DNA from: an uncultured Thiodictyon sp.
GTDB lineage: Bacteria; Pseudomonadota; Gammaproteobacteria; Chromatiales; Chromatiaceae
Reading direction: 5' to 3'
Length of the DNA stretch: 64,000 nucleotides
Assembly (NCBI RefSeq): GCF_903946935.1
Contig: NZ_CAJAXH010000249.1
Location: forward strand, 1-64,000
Within the stretch, counting starts at the first letter, position 1. The number at the start of each line of letters is the position of its first letter. Shown here in pieces: positions 52,587 to 63,431 of this stretch. The position numbers were made by a program, and so were the translations under genes. The notes beneath the pieces were generated by a model, which saw only the letters and a list, made by a program, of their open reading frames with translations, ran no database searches and was not told where the DNA came from.

Positions 52587-53933
52587 ATGGAACCCACCGC
52601 CGCACCACCGACGGCAGAACCGCACCAAGAACTGACCATCGGTGAGGCACTATCGCTAGCCATCTCACTGCACGAAGCCGGTCATCTGGAGCCCGCGGCT
52701 GAGATCTACCAGCGCGTACTGGAGGTGGCGCCCGAACATCCGGATGCGCTGCATTTCCTGGGAATGCTGGTCCATGCCCAGGGAGACACGCCGGAGGCGC
52801 TCCGGCTCATGAGCCGCTCGGTCGAGCTGGCCCCGAATCATGCGGGCTTTCACAACAATCTCGGCAACCTGATGCTCGAAAACGAGCGGTTCGCCGATGC
52901 GGACCGCGAGTATCGTGCCGCGCTCGCGCTGGACAAGAACCGCCCCGACACGCTGCATAACTACGCGGTGCTCTTGCGGGCGTTCGGACTCTATCGGGAG
53001 GCCGAGCGATGTCTGCTACGCGCCATCGAGCTCGCGCCGGACTTCACCGACGCCTGCATCACCCTGGCCAGCCTCTATGACCAGTACGGGCGCAGCGAGG
53101 ACGCGCTGGAGCACAGCACCGAGGTACTCAAGCGCCGGCCGCTGGACGCACGTGCGCGCGAGATACAGAGCATGGCCTATCTCCGCCTCGGGCGTTTCGA
53201 GGAGGCGGCCGCGGTCTTTCACGACTGGCTCGCCAGCGAGCCCGACAACCCGCGGGCATTGCACCATCTGGCTGCCTGTACCGGTGAAGGGGTCCCGGTG
53301 CGTGCCTCCGATGCCTATGTACAAAGCGTATTCGACGCCTTTTCACATAGCTTCGATGCGAAATTGGCGGTGCTGCAATACCGCGCCCCGACCCGGGTGG
53401 GCGAGACGATTGCCGCCCACCTCGGCGCCGCGGCCACCGACCTCGCCGTGCTCGACGCCGGCTGCGGGACTGGTTTGTGCGCCACCCTGCTGCGGCCCTT
53501 CGCGGCCCGGCTGGAGGGCATCGATCTGTCTGCCGGGATGCTGGAGCACGCCCGTCGGCGCGACCTTTACGACGCGCTCTACCAGGCCGAACTGACCGCC
53601 TTTATGGACACGCACCCGAAGCGCTACGATCTGGTCGTGTCGACCGATACCTTGATCTATTTCGGTGAGCTTGCAGACGCGATGCACGCGGCTGCCCGCA
53701 CGCTGCGCCCTGGGGGCCACCTGTGCTTCACGGTCGAGGCGCTCGCGCCGGACGCGACGACCGATTACCAGTTGTACCATCACGGCCGCTATGCCCATTC
53801 CAGGGAGTATGTGACGACCGCGCTGGCGCAGGCAGGTCTGGCGCTCGTTAAGATCGAGCGCGAATCGCTGCGCCACGAGCGCGGCGAGCCGGTCGCCTTC
53901 TGGCTGGTGCTGGCTCAACAACCGGGGGCTTGA
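52587..53933 (+). CDS. TPR protein with C-terminal class I methyltransferase domain
   Basis: The 448-residue protein has about six TPRs in residues 20-225 (for example AAEIYQRVLEVAPEHPDALH and NLGNLMLENERFADADREY). A SAM-dependent methyltransferase domain follows: motif I LAVLDAGCGTGLCATLL near residue 291, motif II GIDLSAGMLEHARR, and YDLVVSTDTLIYFGEL. It carries the linker FDAFSHSFDAKLAVLQYRAP that is typical of this fusion family. The methyl acceptor is unknown. The start is the ATG at 52587; a TTG at 52578 is possible. Confidence 0.88.
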   Translation: MEPTAAPPTAEPHQELTIGEALSLAISLHEAGHLEPAAEIYQRVLEVAPEHPDALHFLGMLVHAQGDTPEALRLMSRSVELAPNHAGFHNNLGNLMLENERFADADREYRAALALDKNRPDTLHNYAVLLRAFGLYREAERCLLRAIELAPDFTDACITLASLYDQYGRSEDALEHSTEVLKRRPLDARAREIQSMAYLRLGRFEEAAAVFHDWLASEPDNPRALHHLAACTGEGVPVRASDAYVQSVFDAFSHSFDAKLAVLQYRAPTRVGETIAAHLGAAATDLAVLDAGCGTGLCATLLRPFAARLEGIDLSAGMLEHARRRDLYDALYQAELTAFMDTHPKRYDLVVSTDTLIYFGELADAMHAAARTLRPGGHLCFTVEALAPDATTDYQLYHHGRYAHSREYVTTALAQAGLALVKIERESLRHERGEPVAFWLVLAQQPGA

Positions 53934-54295
53934 TCATCGTTCCGGCGCCGTCGATCACCCTTCGGGGAGACCGCTCGGCATCGCGCCAGCCTGATCGGCC
54001 CGAAGGGCGACCGACACCCCGGCAGGGACCGCTCCGACCGGCCACGAATCAGGACGCATCCCATGAGCGCGGGTTATGCGTGAAGAACACCAGTGACCGG
54101 CGCCGCCCCGGCGACCGGTCCCGCTGGCGACCCGCCACCGCTAACGCGCGCCGTAACTCGACATTCGGCATCGAAACGTCGGGTTACGCTGCGCTAACCC
54201 GACCACGCCTGCGCCTGATCGGTTCCGATCGCCCCGCCTTTTCCAGCTTCCTGTTAGGATATGCGGCTTCGCCGAGCATCTGAGTATCTAACACT
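53934..54295. other. Intergenic region with a decayed palindromic repeat
   Basis: These 362 bases before hemC contain a degenerate copy of the element nested in copy A: TTGATCATCGTTCCGGCGCC at 53932-53951 and GGCCCGAAGGGCGACC near 53998-54013. No gene is recognisable. The last 60 bases (TTTTCCAGCTTCCTGTTAGGATATG and following) are AT-richer and are the likely hemC promoter region. Confidence 0.55.
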
Positions 54296-55221
<926 letters not shown>

Positions 55222-55225
<4 letters not shown>

Positions 55226-56004
55226 GCCCCAGCGGTCAACTGGCGGGGCTTGGGGTCCTGGTGACCCGGCCCCAAGCCCAGGCCGCCGGCCTGTGCCGGC
55301 TGATCGAGGCCGCCGGCGGTCGGGCGCTGCCCTTCCCGACCATGGAGATCCAACCGGTCGCCGATCCGGCGTCGGCGCGCGCGCTGCTCGCCCAGGACTG
55401 GGACCTGATGGTCTTCACCAGCCGCAACGCGGTGGAGCTGGCCCTGGCGCTGGGGTGCGACGCGACCTGGCCGCGGGCGGCCCGGCTCGCGGCGATCGGG
55501 CGCGCCACCGCGGCCTCGTTGACCACGGCCGGGCGCGCGCCCGACCTGGTCCCGCCCGAGCGCTTCGATAGCGAGACCCTGACGGCGATGCCCGAGTTGG
55601 CGGCCATGACCGGCCGGCGGGTGTTGATCGTGCGCGGGGAGGGCGGACGTGCGTTGCTCGGGGAAGTGCTTGCCTCACGCGGTGCAACGGTCGAGTTCGC
55701 CGAGGTCTATCGGCGGGTGCGCCCGGCCGTCGACCCAGGCCCTTTGCTTGAACAGTGGCCGACGCAGGTGGGGCTGGCGATTGCCACCAGTGACGAGGTG
55801 CTGCTCAATCTGGTCGAGATGCTGGGCGCCGCCGGGCGCGACCTGCTGCTCGCCACGCCCCTGGTGGTGATCAGCGAACGCACCGCGACGACCGCGCAGG
55901 GCTTAGGCTTTCGCACGGTGCGGGTGGCCGAGCGCGCCGAGGATCAGGCGATCGTGACGGCCTTGGGCGCGCTGGCGGGGGAGGGCGGTCGCCGTGGCCT
56001 TTGA
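55222..56004 (+). CDS. hemD: Uroporphyrinogen-III synthase
   Basis: HemD closes hydroxymethylbilane to uroporphyrinogen III with inversion of ring D. The 260-residue protein has [68 protein letters not shown], and [17 protein letters not shown] near the C terminus. The family is poorly conserved, but these segments and the position right after hemC (ATGA overlap) are decisive. hemX and hemY do not follow. Confidence 0.93.
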
Positions 56005-56044
56005 CTGATTGGCCGAAGACGTGAGTAACACGTTAAGGCGGCCT

Positions 56045-56153
56045 GGCTCCCACGCTCCCGCGTGGGAGCAAGAGCGGGCGCTCCGCGTCCAGTAGGCAGA
56101 CCGGACGCAGAGCGTCCGCGCGGCATTCCCACGCTGGAGCGTGGGAACGAGAA
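56045..56153. repeat. Dispersed palindromic repeat pair ahead of the TIR gene
   Basis: GCTCCCACGCTCCCGCGTGG begins at about 56046 and CATTCCCACGCTGGAGCGTG begins at about 56124. They enclose GCGGGCGCTCCGCGTC and its inverse GACGCAGAGCGTCCGC. A related half copy (GCTCCCACGCTGGAGCG) lies near 25130. The right boundary passes into the first readable codons of the TIR gene, so the repeat probably replaced the gene's 5' end. Confidence 0.7.
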
Positions 56154-58050
56154 AGATCCCGGAGCAGCGCCAGCCCGAGGCCAGCGTCCGCGACCTGCTG
56201 CTGCAATGGCTGCCGAGCCTGCCGGGTCTGGTCCTGGCCTTCACCCAGCACGACGCCGGGCGGGAGTGCGACTACCAGGACCTCGCCCCCCTGCGCCTCA
56301 CCCTGCAACCCCTGCTGAGCGCGGACCTGGACCAGCGGCTCACCGTCTGCCTGGGCGCTCATGCCCTGCCGCGCCCGCTGCTCAAGGCCGTCGCCACCCG
56401 CGCCCAGGGCAGCCCCGCACTCGCCGCCCTGACCCTTTCCTCAGCCACAACAGCCGGGACAAGCCGGCGGTGCGGCAACTGGCCCAGGCGCTCCAGGCGC
56501 GCGGTCTGACGGTCTGGCTGGACGAAGCGGAGCTGGTGCCGGGGCGGCCCTGGCAGGAGGCGGTGGAAGGGATCATCCAAACGGCGCACACGGCCGCCGT
56601 ATTGGTCGGCAGCGACGGACTGGGTCCCTGGGAGGCCCCGGAAATGCGCGCCTGTCTGTCCCAGTACGTGAAACGTGATTTGCCGGTGATCCCGGTGCTG
56701 CTCCCGGACGCACCCCGCGAGCCGGCGTTACCGCTCTTCCTCCAGGCCTTCACCCGGGTCGATCTGCGCGCCGGCTTGACCGATGACGGACTGAATCGCC
56801 TGGAATGGGGGATTACCGGACTCAAGCCCAACGGCCGACCCGCCCCCGCGGTGAGTGGGACTGCGCCATCGGCCGTCGACGCGCCCGCACCCGAGCCCCA
56901 ACTCGACTATCTGGGCTGCCGCCACCCGGACTTTCCCGACCAGGAGGTCTTCCGCTTCCGCAACCCGCTGCTTGCACTACACCTGCGCAACCGCCAGAGC
57001 TGCCTGGACCGCCAGCAGCGTGCCCAGGCGCTCCTGACCCGGCTGGCCGTCGTGCTGCCGCCGCACAACCGCGGCATCGCCGAACTGCACCTGGTCCTGC
57101 TCGACCACGTCGGCGACGAGGACCGCCGCCGCGCGCTGGACGGCGAACTCTACTACTGGCTCGATGCCGCCCATGCCCGCTCCGCCGGTCGCGAACTCGT
57201 CGCCGATCTCAAGGCACGGCGGGTGTCGCCAGAGGTCGTTTGGGGTGCGATCGAGCAGAATGAGGGCCGCTGGCCCATCTGGCGGCAGTTGGTCTGGCTG
57301 GAGGCCTATGGCCGGCAGCCGCATGGGGTGCCGGAGGGGATGCGGGGGTTTTGGCTCAATCGACTCGCGTTGGTTCTGAAAGATGCGGGCGAGTTCGAGC
57401 GGGCGCTCGGCATCGCGGAAGAGTGCCTGGCGTATTACCGCGCGGCGGAGGGTGCGAACAGCGCGAACGCCGGGGCGGCGCTGGACGTAACAGCGAGCAT
57501 TCTTGATGACCTTGGCGAACCGGGGCCGGCATTGGCGAGGCACGAGGAGGCCCTGGTGATCGCCCGTCAGGTCCTGCCGGCCGGGCATCCCGATATCGCC
57601 AAATCGCTCAACAACATCGGAGCGGCACTCAACGCCCTCGGTCGGCCTCAGGATGCCCTGGAGCGGCTGGAAGAGGCCCTGGCGATCCGGCGCAAGGCCC
57701 TGCCGGCTGGGCATCCCGATATCGCTAACTCGCTCGATAACATCGGTGCGATCCTGGCAGCCCTCGGCCGCCCCACCGAGGCCAAGGCGCGCTGGGAGGA
57801 GTCACTCGCCATCCACGCCGCGCGCGCCGCCGACCCGGCCGAAGTGATCCACTACTGTCGCCAATACGCCGACCTCGCCGCCCAGCACGCCGACCACCCC
57901 GGCGCACTCTACTGGCTCGACAAGGCCCTGGACCTGATCCCCGCCGCGCCCACCGCCGGGCTCCCGGACCCGGACGCGCTGCGCCGCGAGCTCACCCAAC
58001 AGCGCGCCGACCTGGCCGCCGCGGGCGCCGGACCCGCTCCCCAGCCGTGA
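56154..58050 (+). pseudogene. TIR-TPR protein with possible EAD domain, 5'-truncated and frameshifted
   Basis: From about 56165 one frame reads ASVRDLLLQWLPSLPGLVLA and ends QGSPALAALTL near 56440, like an effector-associated death-like (EAD) domain. The next domain continues one frame back: FLSHNSRDKPAVRQLAQALQ and LTVWLDEAELVPGRPWQEAV, a TIR domain in which WQEAVE holds the likely NADase Glu. After it come an uncharacterised helical region (YLGCRHPDFPDQEVFRFRNP onward) and three or four TPRs (AGHPDIAKSLNNIGAALNAL and a second copy). The architecture resembles bacterial defence or NLR-like sensors without the NB-ARC module. A sequencing error at the shift cannot be excluded; if real, the gene is inactive or expressed only as the downstream part. 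Confidence 0.7.
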
Positions 58051-58857
58051 CCCGCGGCGGGCCGGCGTAGCCCGGATGGAGTGCCGCGGAATCCGGGGAC
58101 GAGCTCGCGGTAAACCGAACGATCAGTGGTGTGCCCGAGAACCCTGGATTCCGCTGCGCTCCATCCAGGCTACGGGGCCGGCGGTCGATCAGGCCGGGAC
58201 CCGGTGGGAGCGGCTTCAGCCGCGACGCGACCTCGCAAGCGAACTCGGCACCCGCGAATGTGCCAGTGAAAACTTAAGGCAAAAATGTATCCTCAGCCCG
58301 GGAATTGCTCACGCCAAGGCGCCAAGCTCGCCAAGAAATACAACAGGATAGAAGCAGTGCCCAAGTCGCCCGCCAGGTTAGTGCCCCGGCGCTGATAACG
58401 CATTGAAAAACCTTGGCGAGCTTGGCGCCTTGGCGTGAGAACCGCCCTTTCTGGAGGCCGAGGGACGCTTGCGAGGTCGCGTCGCGGCTGAAGCCGCTCC
58501 CGCCGAGCCCCCTGCCTGACTTCGCGATCAAGGCTCCGGTTGCGGACGGACCGCCGCTGGCCGGAACGATGGTCAAGGCCTATGTGCCGGCGGGCCTGTC
58601 GCTCTGCCCCTCCGCGGTCATCGTAGAGACTGGGGTGGGTCTTCCGGCGCGCGAACATGGCGCGGACTCGCGTGCCGGTCGATGCTGTGCAGCATACCCC
58701 AGCCGGGCGTCCGGAACGGTGTCAGTGACTGCTGGCCCCGGCCAGCAGGTAGAATGGCGCGGTGTCGTCCCGGGTACGGGCCGCCTCCGGCGCACCCCCT
58801 GCCGGCCAACAGGTCCGTCGGGCGGGTGCCGACCAGCTAATCCAACGAGGTCGAACG
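58051..58857. other. Long intergenic region with repeats
   Basis: There are 807 bases without a recognisable gene. An inverted pair CCCGGATGGAGTGCCGCGGAATCC (58073 on) and GGATTCCGCTGCGCTCCATCC (58147 on) forms a long palindrome. GGGAGCGGCTTCAGCCGCGACGCGACC at 58205 and its inverse near 58477-58502 flank palindromic copy G. A repeat shared with 376-420 is at 58534-58580. The last 250 bases may hold the promoter of the Rap1a-like gene, but I cannot define it. Confidence 0.6.
58296..58455 (-). repeat. Long-palindrome element, copy G (reverse orientation)
   Basis: On the minus strand: CCAGAAAGGGCGGTTCT, arm CACGCCAAGGCGCCAAG, core TTTTTCAATGCGTTATCAGC, second arm CTTGGCGAGCTTGGCGCC, and end AGCAATTCCCGGGCTGAGG. 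This is the only copy that is not next to a gene. Instead it lies inside a pair of inverted repeats of another family (GCGGCTTCAGCCGCGACGCG at 58210 and its inverse near 58478), which suggests nested insertion. Confidence 0.87.
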
Positions 58858-59274
58858 ATGATGGTCTTCAATCCGCTTTACTCCAGCACCCGGATGCTAT
58901 CCGGGGTCGCCGTCCTGCTCTCGCTCGGTCTGTGTCAAGGCGCGGCGGCGGTCGAGAACGCCGACTTCCGTTTCGATACCACCAAGGAACTGGCCGCCGT
59001 GTGCGCGGTGCAGACCGCTGAGCCCGAGTACCCGGTGGCCCGTCAGGCGTGCCGCGCCTTTATCGAGGCAACCGGCCAATATCACGATCTGGTCAGTAAA
59101 CCAGGGAAGCTGCGGCGCCTGGTCTGCTACCCGCCGACCGCCACCATCGAGGACGGTGTCAGCGCATTCAACACCTGGGCCGCGGCCCATGCCGGGGATG
59201 CAAAGGTAATGGGTGAACCGCCGGTGGTGGGTCTGGTGCGCGCACTCGCGGCCAAATATCCCTGCAAAGGGTGA
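58858..59274 (+). CDS. Exported Rap1a/Tai family immunity-like protein
   Basis: The 138-residue protein has a signal peptide (VAVLLSLGLCQGAAA). A small domain with four Cys follows: VCAVQTAEPEYPVARQACRAFIEATGQYHDL, then LVCYPPTATIEDGVSAFNTWA and a terminal ALAAKYPCKG. This Cys pattern and the ending are typical of Rap1a/Tai proteins, periplasmic inhibitors of T6SS amidase effectors. No amidase gene is next to it, so it may be an orphan or have another role. The start is one of two adjacent ATGs (58858, 58861); CGAGG lies upstream. Confidence 0.75.
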   Translation: MMVFNPLYSSTRMLSGVAVLLSLGLCQGAAAVENADFRFDTTKELAAVCAVQTAEPEYPVARQACRAFIEATGQYHDLVSKPGKLRRLVCYPPTATIEDGVSAFNTWAAAHAGDAKVMGEPPVVGLVRALAAKYPCKG

Positions 59275-59359
59275 TCTCGCCCCCGGTCCCCCAGTCGATC
59301 GTGAAGCCCGCCGGACCGCGGCCGCTGGTCGCGTCCGTCACCGTTCAGGAGTTCCATCC

Positions 59360-59599
59360 ATGAAGACCCTTTCGCTGAAGACCCTCACCCTTGCCACCGC
59401 CCTGATCGCAACGCTGGGCATCGCCGGCTGCGGCACCACCACCGGCACCCGCACCGCGAGCGGTGCCCTGATGGGTGCCGCCACCGGTGCCGCGATCGGT
59501 TCCTTGAGTGCGCAGGCTGGCGCCGGCGCACTGATCGGGCTCGGCGTGGGTACACTCGGCGGCTATCTTTACGATCAGCACCGCAGGGGCAACCTCTAA
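59360..59599 (+). CDS. Glycine-zipper lipoprotein
   Basis: The 79-residue product has a lipoprotein signal (LATALIATLGIAGC; lipobox IAGC) and a glycine-zipper stretch (GALMGAATGAAIGSLSAQAG and GALIGLGVGTLGGYLYDQHR). It resembles small outer-membrane SlyB/OsmB-like lipoproteins. CAGGAG lies nine bases before the ATG. Its stop codon overlaps the end of the convergent metallopeptidase gene by four bases. Confidence 0.85.
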   Translation: MKTLSLKTLTLATALIATLGIAGCGTTTGTRTASGALMGAATGAAIGSLSAQAGAGALIGLGVGTLGGYLYDQHRRGNL

Positions 59600-60309
59600 T
59601 CCCATTCCTCATGGCCCAGTGGCAGGCGGTTGAGCATGTCTCGATACTGCCGCCACTGCGGCATTTTCTCGTCCAAGAGGGCGGTAAACCGCGCGTTGTG
59701 GTGCCGCTCCAGCAGGTGCGTCAACTCGTGGGCCACGATGTACTCAAGGCACTGCACCGGCTTCTTGGCCAGTTCGGTATTGAGCCGGATCGCCCGCGAG
59801 GCGGGATTGCAGCTACCCCAGCGGGTCTTCATGCGCTGGACGAAGACCCTTCCCGCTTGCACCCCAAGGACGGTTTCCCACCGGGCGATCAGGCCCGTCG
59901 CGGCCTCCCTGAGCTGCTGGCGATACCACGCGGCGATGACGGCCTGCCGCTTCTCCTCGCTGGTTCCTGGCCGGACCCGCAGCAGCAGGGTGCCGGGATT
60001 GAGCGCCACGCTGGGGGCGGCGTCCTCCTCAATCACCTTGAGCAGATAGCGCGAGCCCCAGAGGGAGTGACTCTCGCGGTCTAGGAACTCGCGCGGCGTC
60101 TCCCGCGCCTGCTCGCGCAGCTTGCGCTGTTGCTGCTTGATCCAGGCCAGCCGGGAGACGGCGTAGACGCGCAGGCTGTCCAGGTTCATGCGCGCGGGGG
60201 CCGCAATCCGCACCCGGCCATCCGGCGGATAGACGCTGAGATGGATATGCTTGATGTCCTTGAACACGACATCCACCGCAATGTCGCCTAAGTGGAGCTC
60301 GGTGGCCAT
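59596..60309 (-). CDS. YgjP-like (SprT/M48-type) metallopeptidase
   Basis: The 237-residue DUF45 protein has the zinc motif HELTHLLERHHNARF (HExxH around residue 190, third ligand His). It is preceded by RMKTRWGSCNPASRAIRLN and CLEYIVAHE, the usual YgjP segments. Such genes are commonly found directly downstream of hsdR in type I restriction loci, as here (the start overlaps the hsdR stop by one base). Its role in restriction is not established. Confidence 0.9.
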   Translation of the reverse strand: MATELHLGDIAVDVVFKDIKHIHLSVYPPDGRVRIAAPARMNLDSLRVYAVSRLAWIKQQQRKLREQARETPREFLDRESHSLWGSRYLLKVIEEDAAPSVALNPGTLLLRVRPGTSEEKRQAVIAAWYRQQLREAATGLIARWETVLGVQAGRVFVQRMKTRWGSCNPASRAIRLNTELAKKPVQCLEYIVAHELTHLLERHHNARFTALLDEKMPQWRQYRDMLNRLPLGHEEWD

Positions 60310-63300
60310 CAGTATTCGGTCTGCGCCTTGACGATCAGAAACAGGCGCTCGACCTCGGCAATATCCGGCAACACGCCATAGAGCGCCTGCTTGATGACCA
60401 GCTCGCGGGCCTGAATACCCCGCCAGCCATCGGGGCGGACGGCCCTCACCACCGCATCGATCTTGAGCGCCAAGTCCAGGGCCGAACCGCCGGAGGCGAT
60501 GTAAGGCTCCGGCTCTTCGTCGATGGCCGTATCAGCGGCTGGCTCACTGCCGGATGGTTTCAGGTTGTTGTAGAGGGCGCGCTTGCCTGGGGTGTCCAAC
60601 GCCGCGGGCGTGTCGTGCGGCTGACCGGCGGCCACCCGCTGCGCCAGCTCGGCGATGCGCTTGAGATACTCCTCATACTCGATGGCCTTCGCCTTGCGCA
60701 ACTCGATGATCTCTTGCAATTGCGCAGACATCTTGGCGTAGAAGGCCGGGTCGGTCAGGTGTTCCTTGATGATCTTGCTGCGGACATTGTTCTCGATGGT
60801 CTCCGCCACCGCGTTCTGATTGCCCTTCAGACGGCCCATCTGCATGGCGATGGCATCGGCGATGCCGGTCTTCACGATCAGCTCCAACAGGCCCAGGTTG
60901 TCGAAGGGCGAGATGGTGCGGGGCTCATCGGCCTCGATATAGGTATCGATGAGGTGCCGCATGTCGGCCTCATAGGGCTTCAGATCCAGACTCTCGCCGC
61001 TCGCCTTGCGAATGATCTCGCGGACGTTCAGATAGTAGTCGAGGTCCTGTTTGACCCGGGCCATATCGGCGCCGCTGTAGCCGGCGCGGTCCAGTTCGTC
61101 GGCAATGTTGGCGTAGGCGCGCACCAGGGCGACCGTCGCCTTATAGAGCGCCGCCCGTTGTGGCTCGCGTTCCGCTAGATCGGACGGGACCTCGGTGTTG
61201 CCGCAGAAGTAATGGATATGCTCCAACTCGCCCTTGGGCGGCTCCACCGGCTCGCACAGCAGCGCCAAGGCCTCCAGCGCGTCATCCAGACGCTCCCGGC
61301 CCTTCTTGAGGCGATCCTGTAGCAGCACCTCGGGGTCTGCCCCACCGGCACTGTGATCCAACTCTGAGGTATAGACCGCGATGGCGTTCTCCACTTTCTT
61401 GAAGAGGTCTTTGTAGTCGACGATATAGCCGAAGTCCTTGTCGTCGCCGTCGAGCCGGTTGGTGCGGCAGATGGCCTGGAACAGGCCGTGGTCCTGCATG
61501 GACTTGTCGATATAGAGATAGGTGCAGGGTGGCGCATCGAAGCCGGTGAGCAGCTTGTCTACCACCACCAGCAGCTTCATGTTGGCCGGCTCCCGGGTGA
61601 ACAGCGCCTTGGCCTGCGCCTCATAGGTCTCGGTCTTGCTCATGCCCGGCTGGGCGTCGATGGCCTTCAGCAGCTCGGTGTAGGTGTTATAGATGAACTG
61701 GCGGTCGGTCTCGGTATTGGCGCCGGTCTCCTCCTTGGTGATGTCCTTGGCCTGCGGATTATAGGAGGTCACCACCGCGCACCGACACTTCAGCGGCGTC
61801 TTCGCAAAAAGCGTGAAATACTTGCACGCCTCATAGATGCTGGAGGCGACCAGGATGGCGTTGCCACGCTCACTCGACAGGCGCGGCTTCACGCTGAAGT
61901 CGAACACGATGTCATTCACCACCCGGTCCATGCGCGACCTGGAGCTCAATACGCTCTGCATGGTGCCCCACTGGCGCTTGAGCTCCTCCTTCTGCCAGTC
62001 GTTCAGCCCCTTGGTCTTGGCCTCGAACCAGGCGTCGATCTTGTCCTTGGAACCGAGCCGCTGGTCGATATCCCGCGCCTCGTAGATGAGGTCGAGCACC
62101 ACCTCATCCGCCACCGCCTCGCTGAACTTATAGGTGTGGATATAGCCGCCGAAGACCTCCAGGCTGGTCGCCTTGTCCTTCTTGAGCAGCGGCGTGCCGG
62201 TGAAGCCGATGAACACCGCGTTGGGCAGCATCGCCTTCATCACGCGGTTGAGCTTGCCGCTCTGGGTGCGGTGGCACTCGTCCACGAAGACAAAGACCTC
62301 ACCCACCGTTTGGCTCGGCTGGGCCTCCAGGTCCGTGATGAAGGCCTCGAAGTCATCGACATCGCGGCGGCCGAACTTGTGTACCAGCGAGCACAGCAGC
62401 CGCGGTGCGGCCTGGCCCAGTTGGTGGATCAGGTCGCGCCCGCTGCTGGTGCGGTAGATCGCCTCACCGGCCTCGGTGAAGACGCCCTCGATCTGCGCGT
62501 CCAGTTCGTCGCGGTCGGTGATGATGACCACCCGGGCGTTGGGATGGTGCTCCAGGATCCAGCGGGCGAGCAGCACCATCACGATGCTCTTGCCGCTGCC
62601 CTGGGTGTGCCAGATGATGCCGCCCTGCCGCTGGTGTACATGCCGCTGGGCCGCCGCCACCCCGAAATATTGGTGTACGCGGGGCACCTTCTTGATACCG
62701 CCATCGAACAGCACAAAGTCGCGCATCAACTCGATCAGGCGATGCTTCTCGCAGAGCTTGAGCAGATACTTGTCGAGCTTGAAGCGGCTGTTGTCCGCCT
62801 CGTCTTCTTTCCATTTGAGGAAATACTTTTCCTGCGTCTCGGTGGTACCGTATTTCAGCCCCTCCGAATCGTTGCCGGCGAAGACGAACTGCACTGTGCT
62901 GTAGAACCAGGCGTTGAACTCGGGTTGCTGGTTCGAGAGGCTCTGACGGATACCGTCACCAATCGACACGCGGCTGTTCTTCAGCTCCAGGGTCCCGATG
63001 GCGATGCCATTCACATAGATCACGGCGTCGGGGCGCCGCTCGCGGTTGCCCTTGAGCGTCACCTCCTCGGCGATGGCGAAGTCGTTCTGCTCGGGCCGTT
63101 TCCAATCGATGAGATGGACGGTCTCAGTGACCTTACCCGCCTCGATCTTCACCGGCACGCCGTAGCGTAGCAGCTTATAGACCGCCTGGTTGTTGCCGTA
63201 AAGGCTGCGGTTATGGTTAACCGCCTCAGTCCCCAGCTTGTGCAGCGCCACGGCGATCTGGGCCTGCGTGTAGCCGCCCTTGGTTAGCCAGGCGCAGAGC

Positions 63301-63431
63301 AGCCCCTCGTCGATATGGCTGTTGCCGACGCGGTCGGTCCAATCGCCCAGGTGGCGATAGCCCAGCTCGTCGCGAAACAGGGCGATGACGCGGTCCTGGG
63401 TGGTGCGTTCGGGTTGGCCGATGTTGCTCAT
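60309..63431 (-). CDS. hsdR: Type I restriction enzyme R subunit (HsdR)
   Basis: HsdR is the ATP-dependent DNA translocase and nuclease of a type I restriction system. The 1040-residue protein has an N-terminal PD-(D/E)xK nuclease (RPDAVIYVNGIAIGTLELKN, about residue 135-155). Walker A is WHTQGSGKSIVMV (about 280) and the DEAD-type box is VFVDECHRTQSGKLNRVM. GFTGTPLLKKDKAT and the helicase motifs near LLVVVDKLLTGFDAPPCTYL follow. HsdM and HsdS are not in the window and are expected to the right, upstream on this strand. Its start overlaps the AbiEii-like gene by four bases. Confidence 0.95.
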   Translation of the reverse strand: MSNIGQPERTTQDRVIALFRDELGYRHLGDWTDRVGNSHIDEGLLCAWLTKGGYTQAQIAVALHKLGTEAVNHNRSLYGNNQAVYKLLRYGVPVKIEAGKVTETVHLIDWKRPEQNDFAIAEEVTLKGNRERRPDAVIYVNGIAIGTLELKNSRVSIGDGIRQSLSNQQPEFNAWFYSTVQFVFAGNDSEGLKYGTTETQEKYFLKWKEDEADNSRFKLDKYLLKLCEKHRLIELMRDFVLFDGGIKKVPRVHQYFGVAAAQRHVHQRQGGIIWHTQGSGKSIVMVLLARWILEHHPNARVVIITDRDELDAQIEGVFTEAGEAIYRTSSGRDLIHQLGQAAPRLLCSLVHKFGRRDVDDFEAFITDLEAQPSQTVGEVFVFVDECHRTQSGKLNRVMKAMLPNAVFIGFTGTPLLKKDKATSLEVFGGYIHTYKFSEAVADEVVLDLIYEARDIDQRLGSKDKIDAWFEAKTKGLNDWQKEELKRQWGTMQSVLSSRSRMDRVVNDIVFDFSVKPRLSSERGNAILVASSIYEACKYFTLFAKTPLKCRCAVVTSYNPQAKDITKEETGANTETDRQFIYNTYTELLKAIDAQPGMSKTETYEAQAKALFTREPANMKLLVVVDKLLTGFDAPPCTYLYIDKSMQDHGLFQAICRTNRLDGDDKDFGYIVDYKDLFKKVENAIAVYTSELDHSAGGADPEVLLQDRLKKGRERLDDALEALALLCEPVEPPKGELEHIHYFCGNTEVPSDLAEREPQRAALYKATVALVRAYANIADELDRAGYSGADMARVKQDLDYYLNVREIIRKASGESLDLKPYEADMRHLIDTYIEADEPRTISPFDNLGLLELIVKTGIADAIAMQMGRLKGNQNAVAETIENNVRSKIIKEHLTDPAFYAKMSAQLQEIIELRKAKAIEYEEYLKRIAELAQRVAAGQPHDTPAALDTPGKRALYNNLKPSGSEPAADTAIDEEPEPYIASGGSALDLALKIDAVVRAVRPDGWRGIQARELVIKQALYGVLPDIAEVERLFLIVKAQTEY

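Noticed and set aside
56425-56450. Programmed -1 frameshift joining the EAD-like and TIR parts
   Set aside because: The run CCCTTTCC is not in the right register for a standard slippery heptamer, because the zero-frame codons are ACC CTT TCC. A one-base indel or sequencing error is simpler.
61488-63170. 560-codon plus-strand frame opposite hsdR
   Set aside because: It is a high-GC shadow frame with no family features; the minus strand encodes a complete HsdR.
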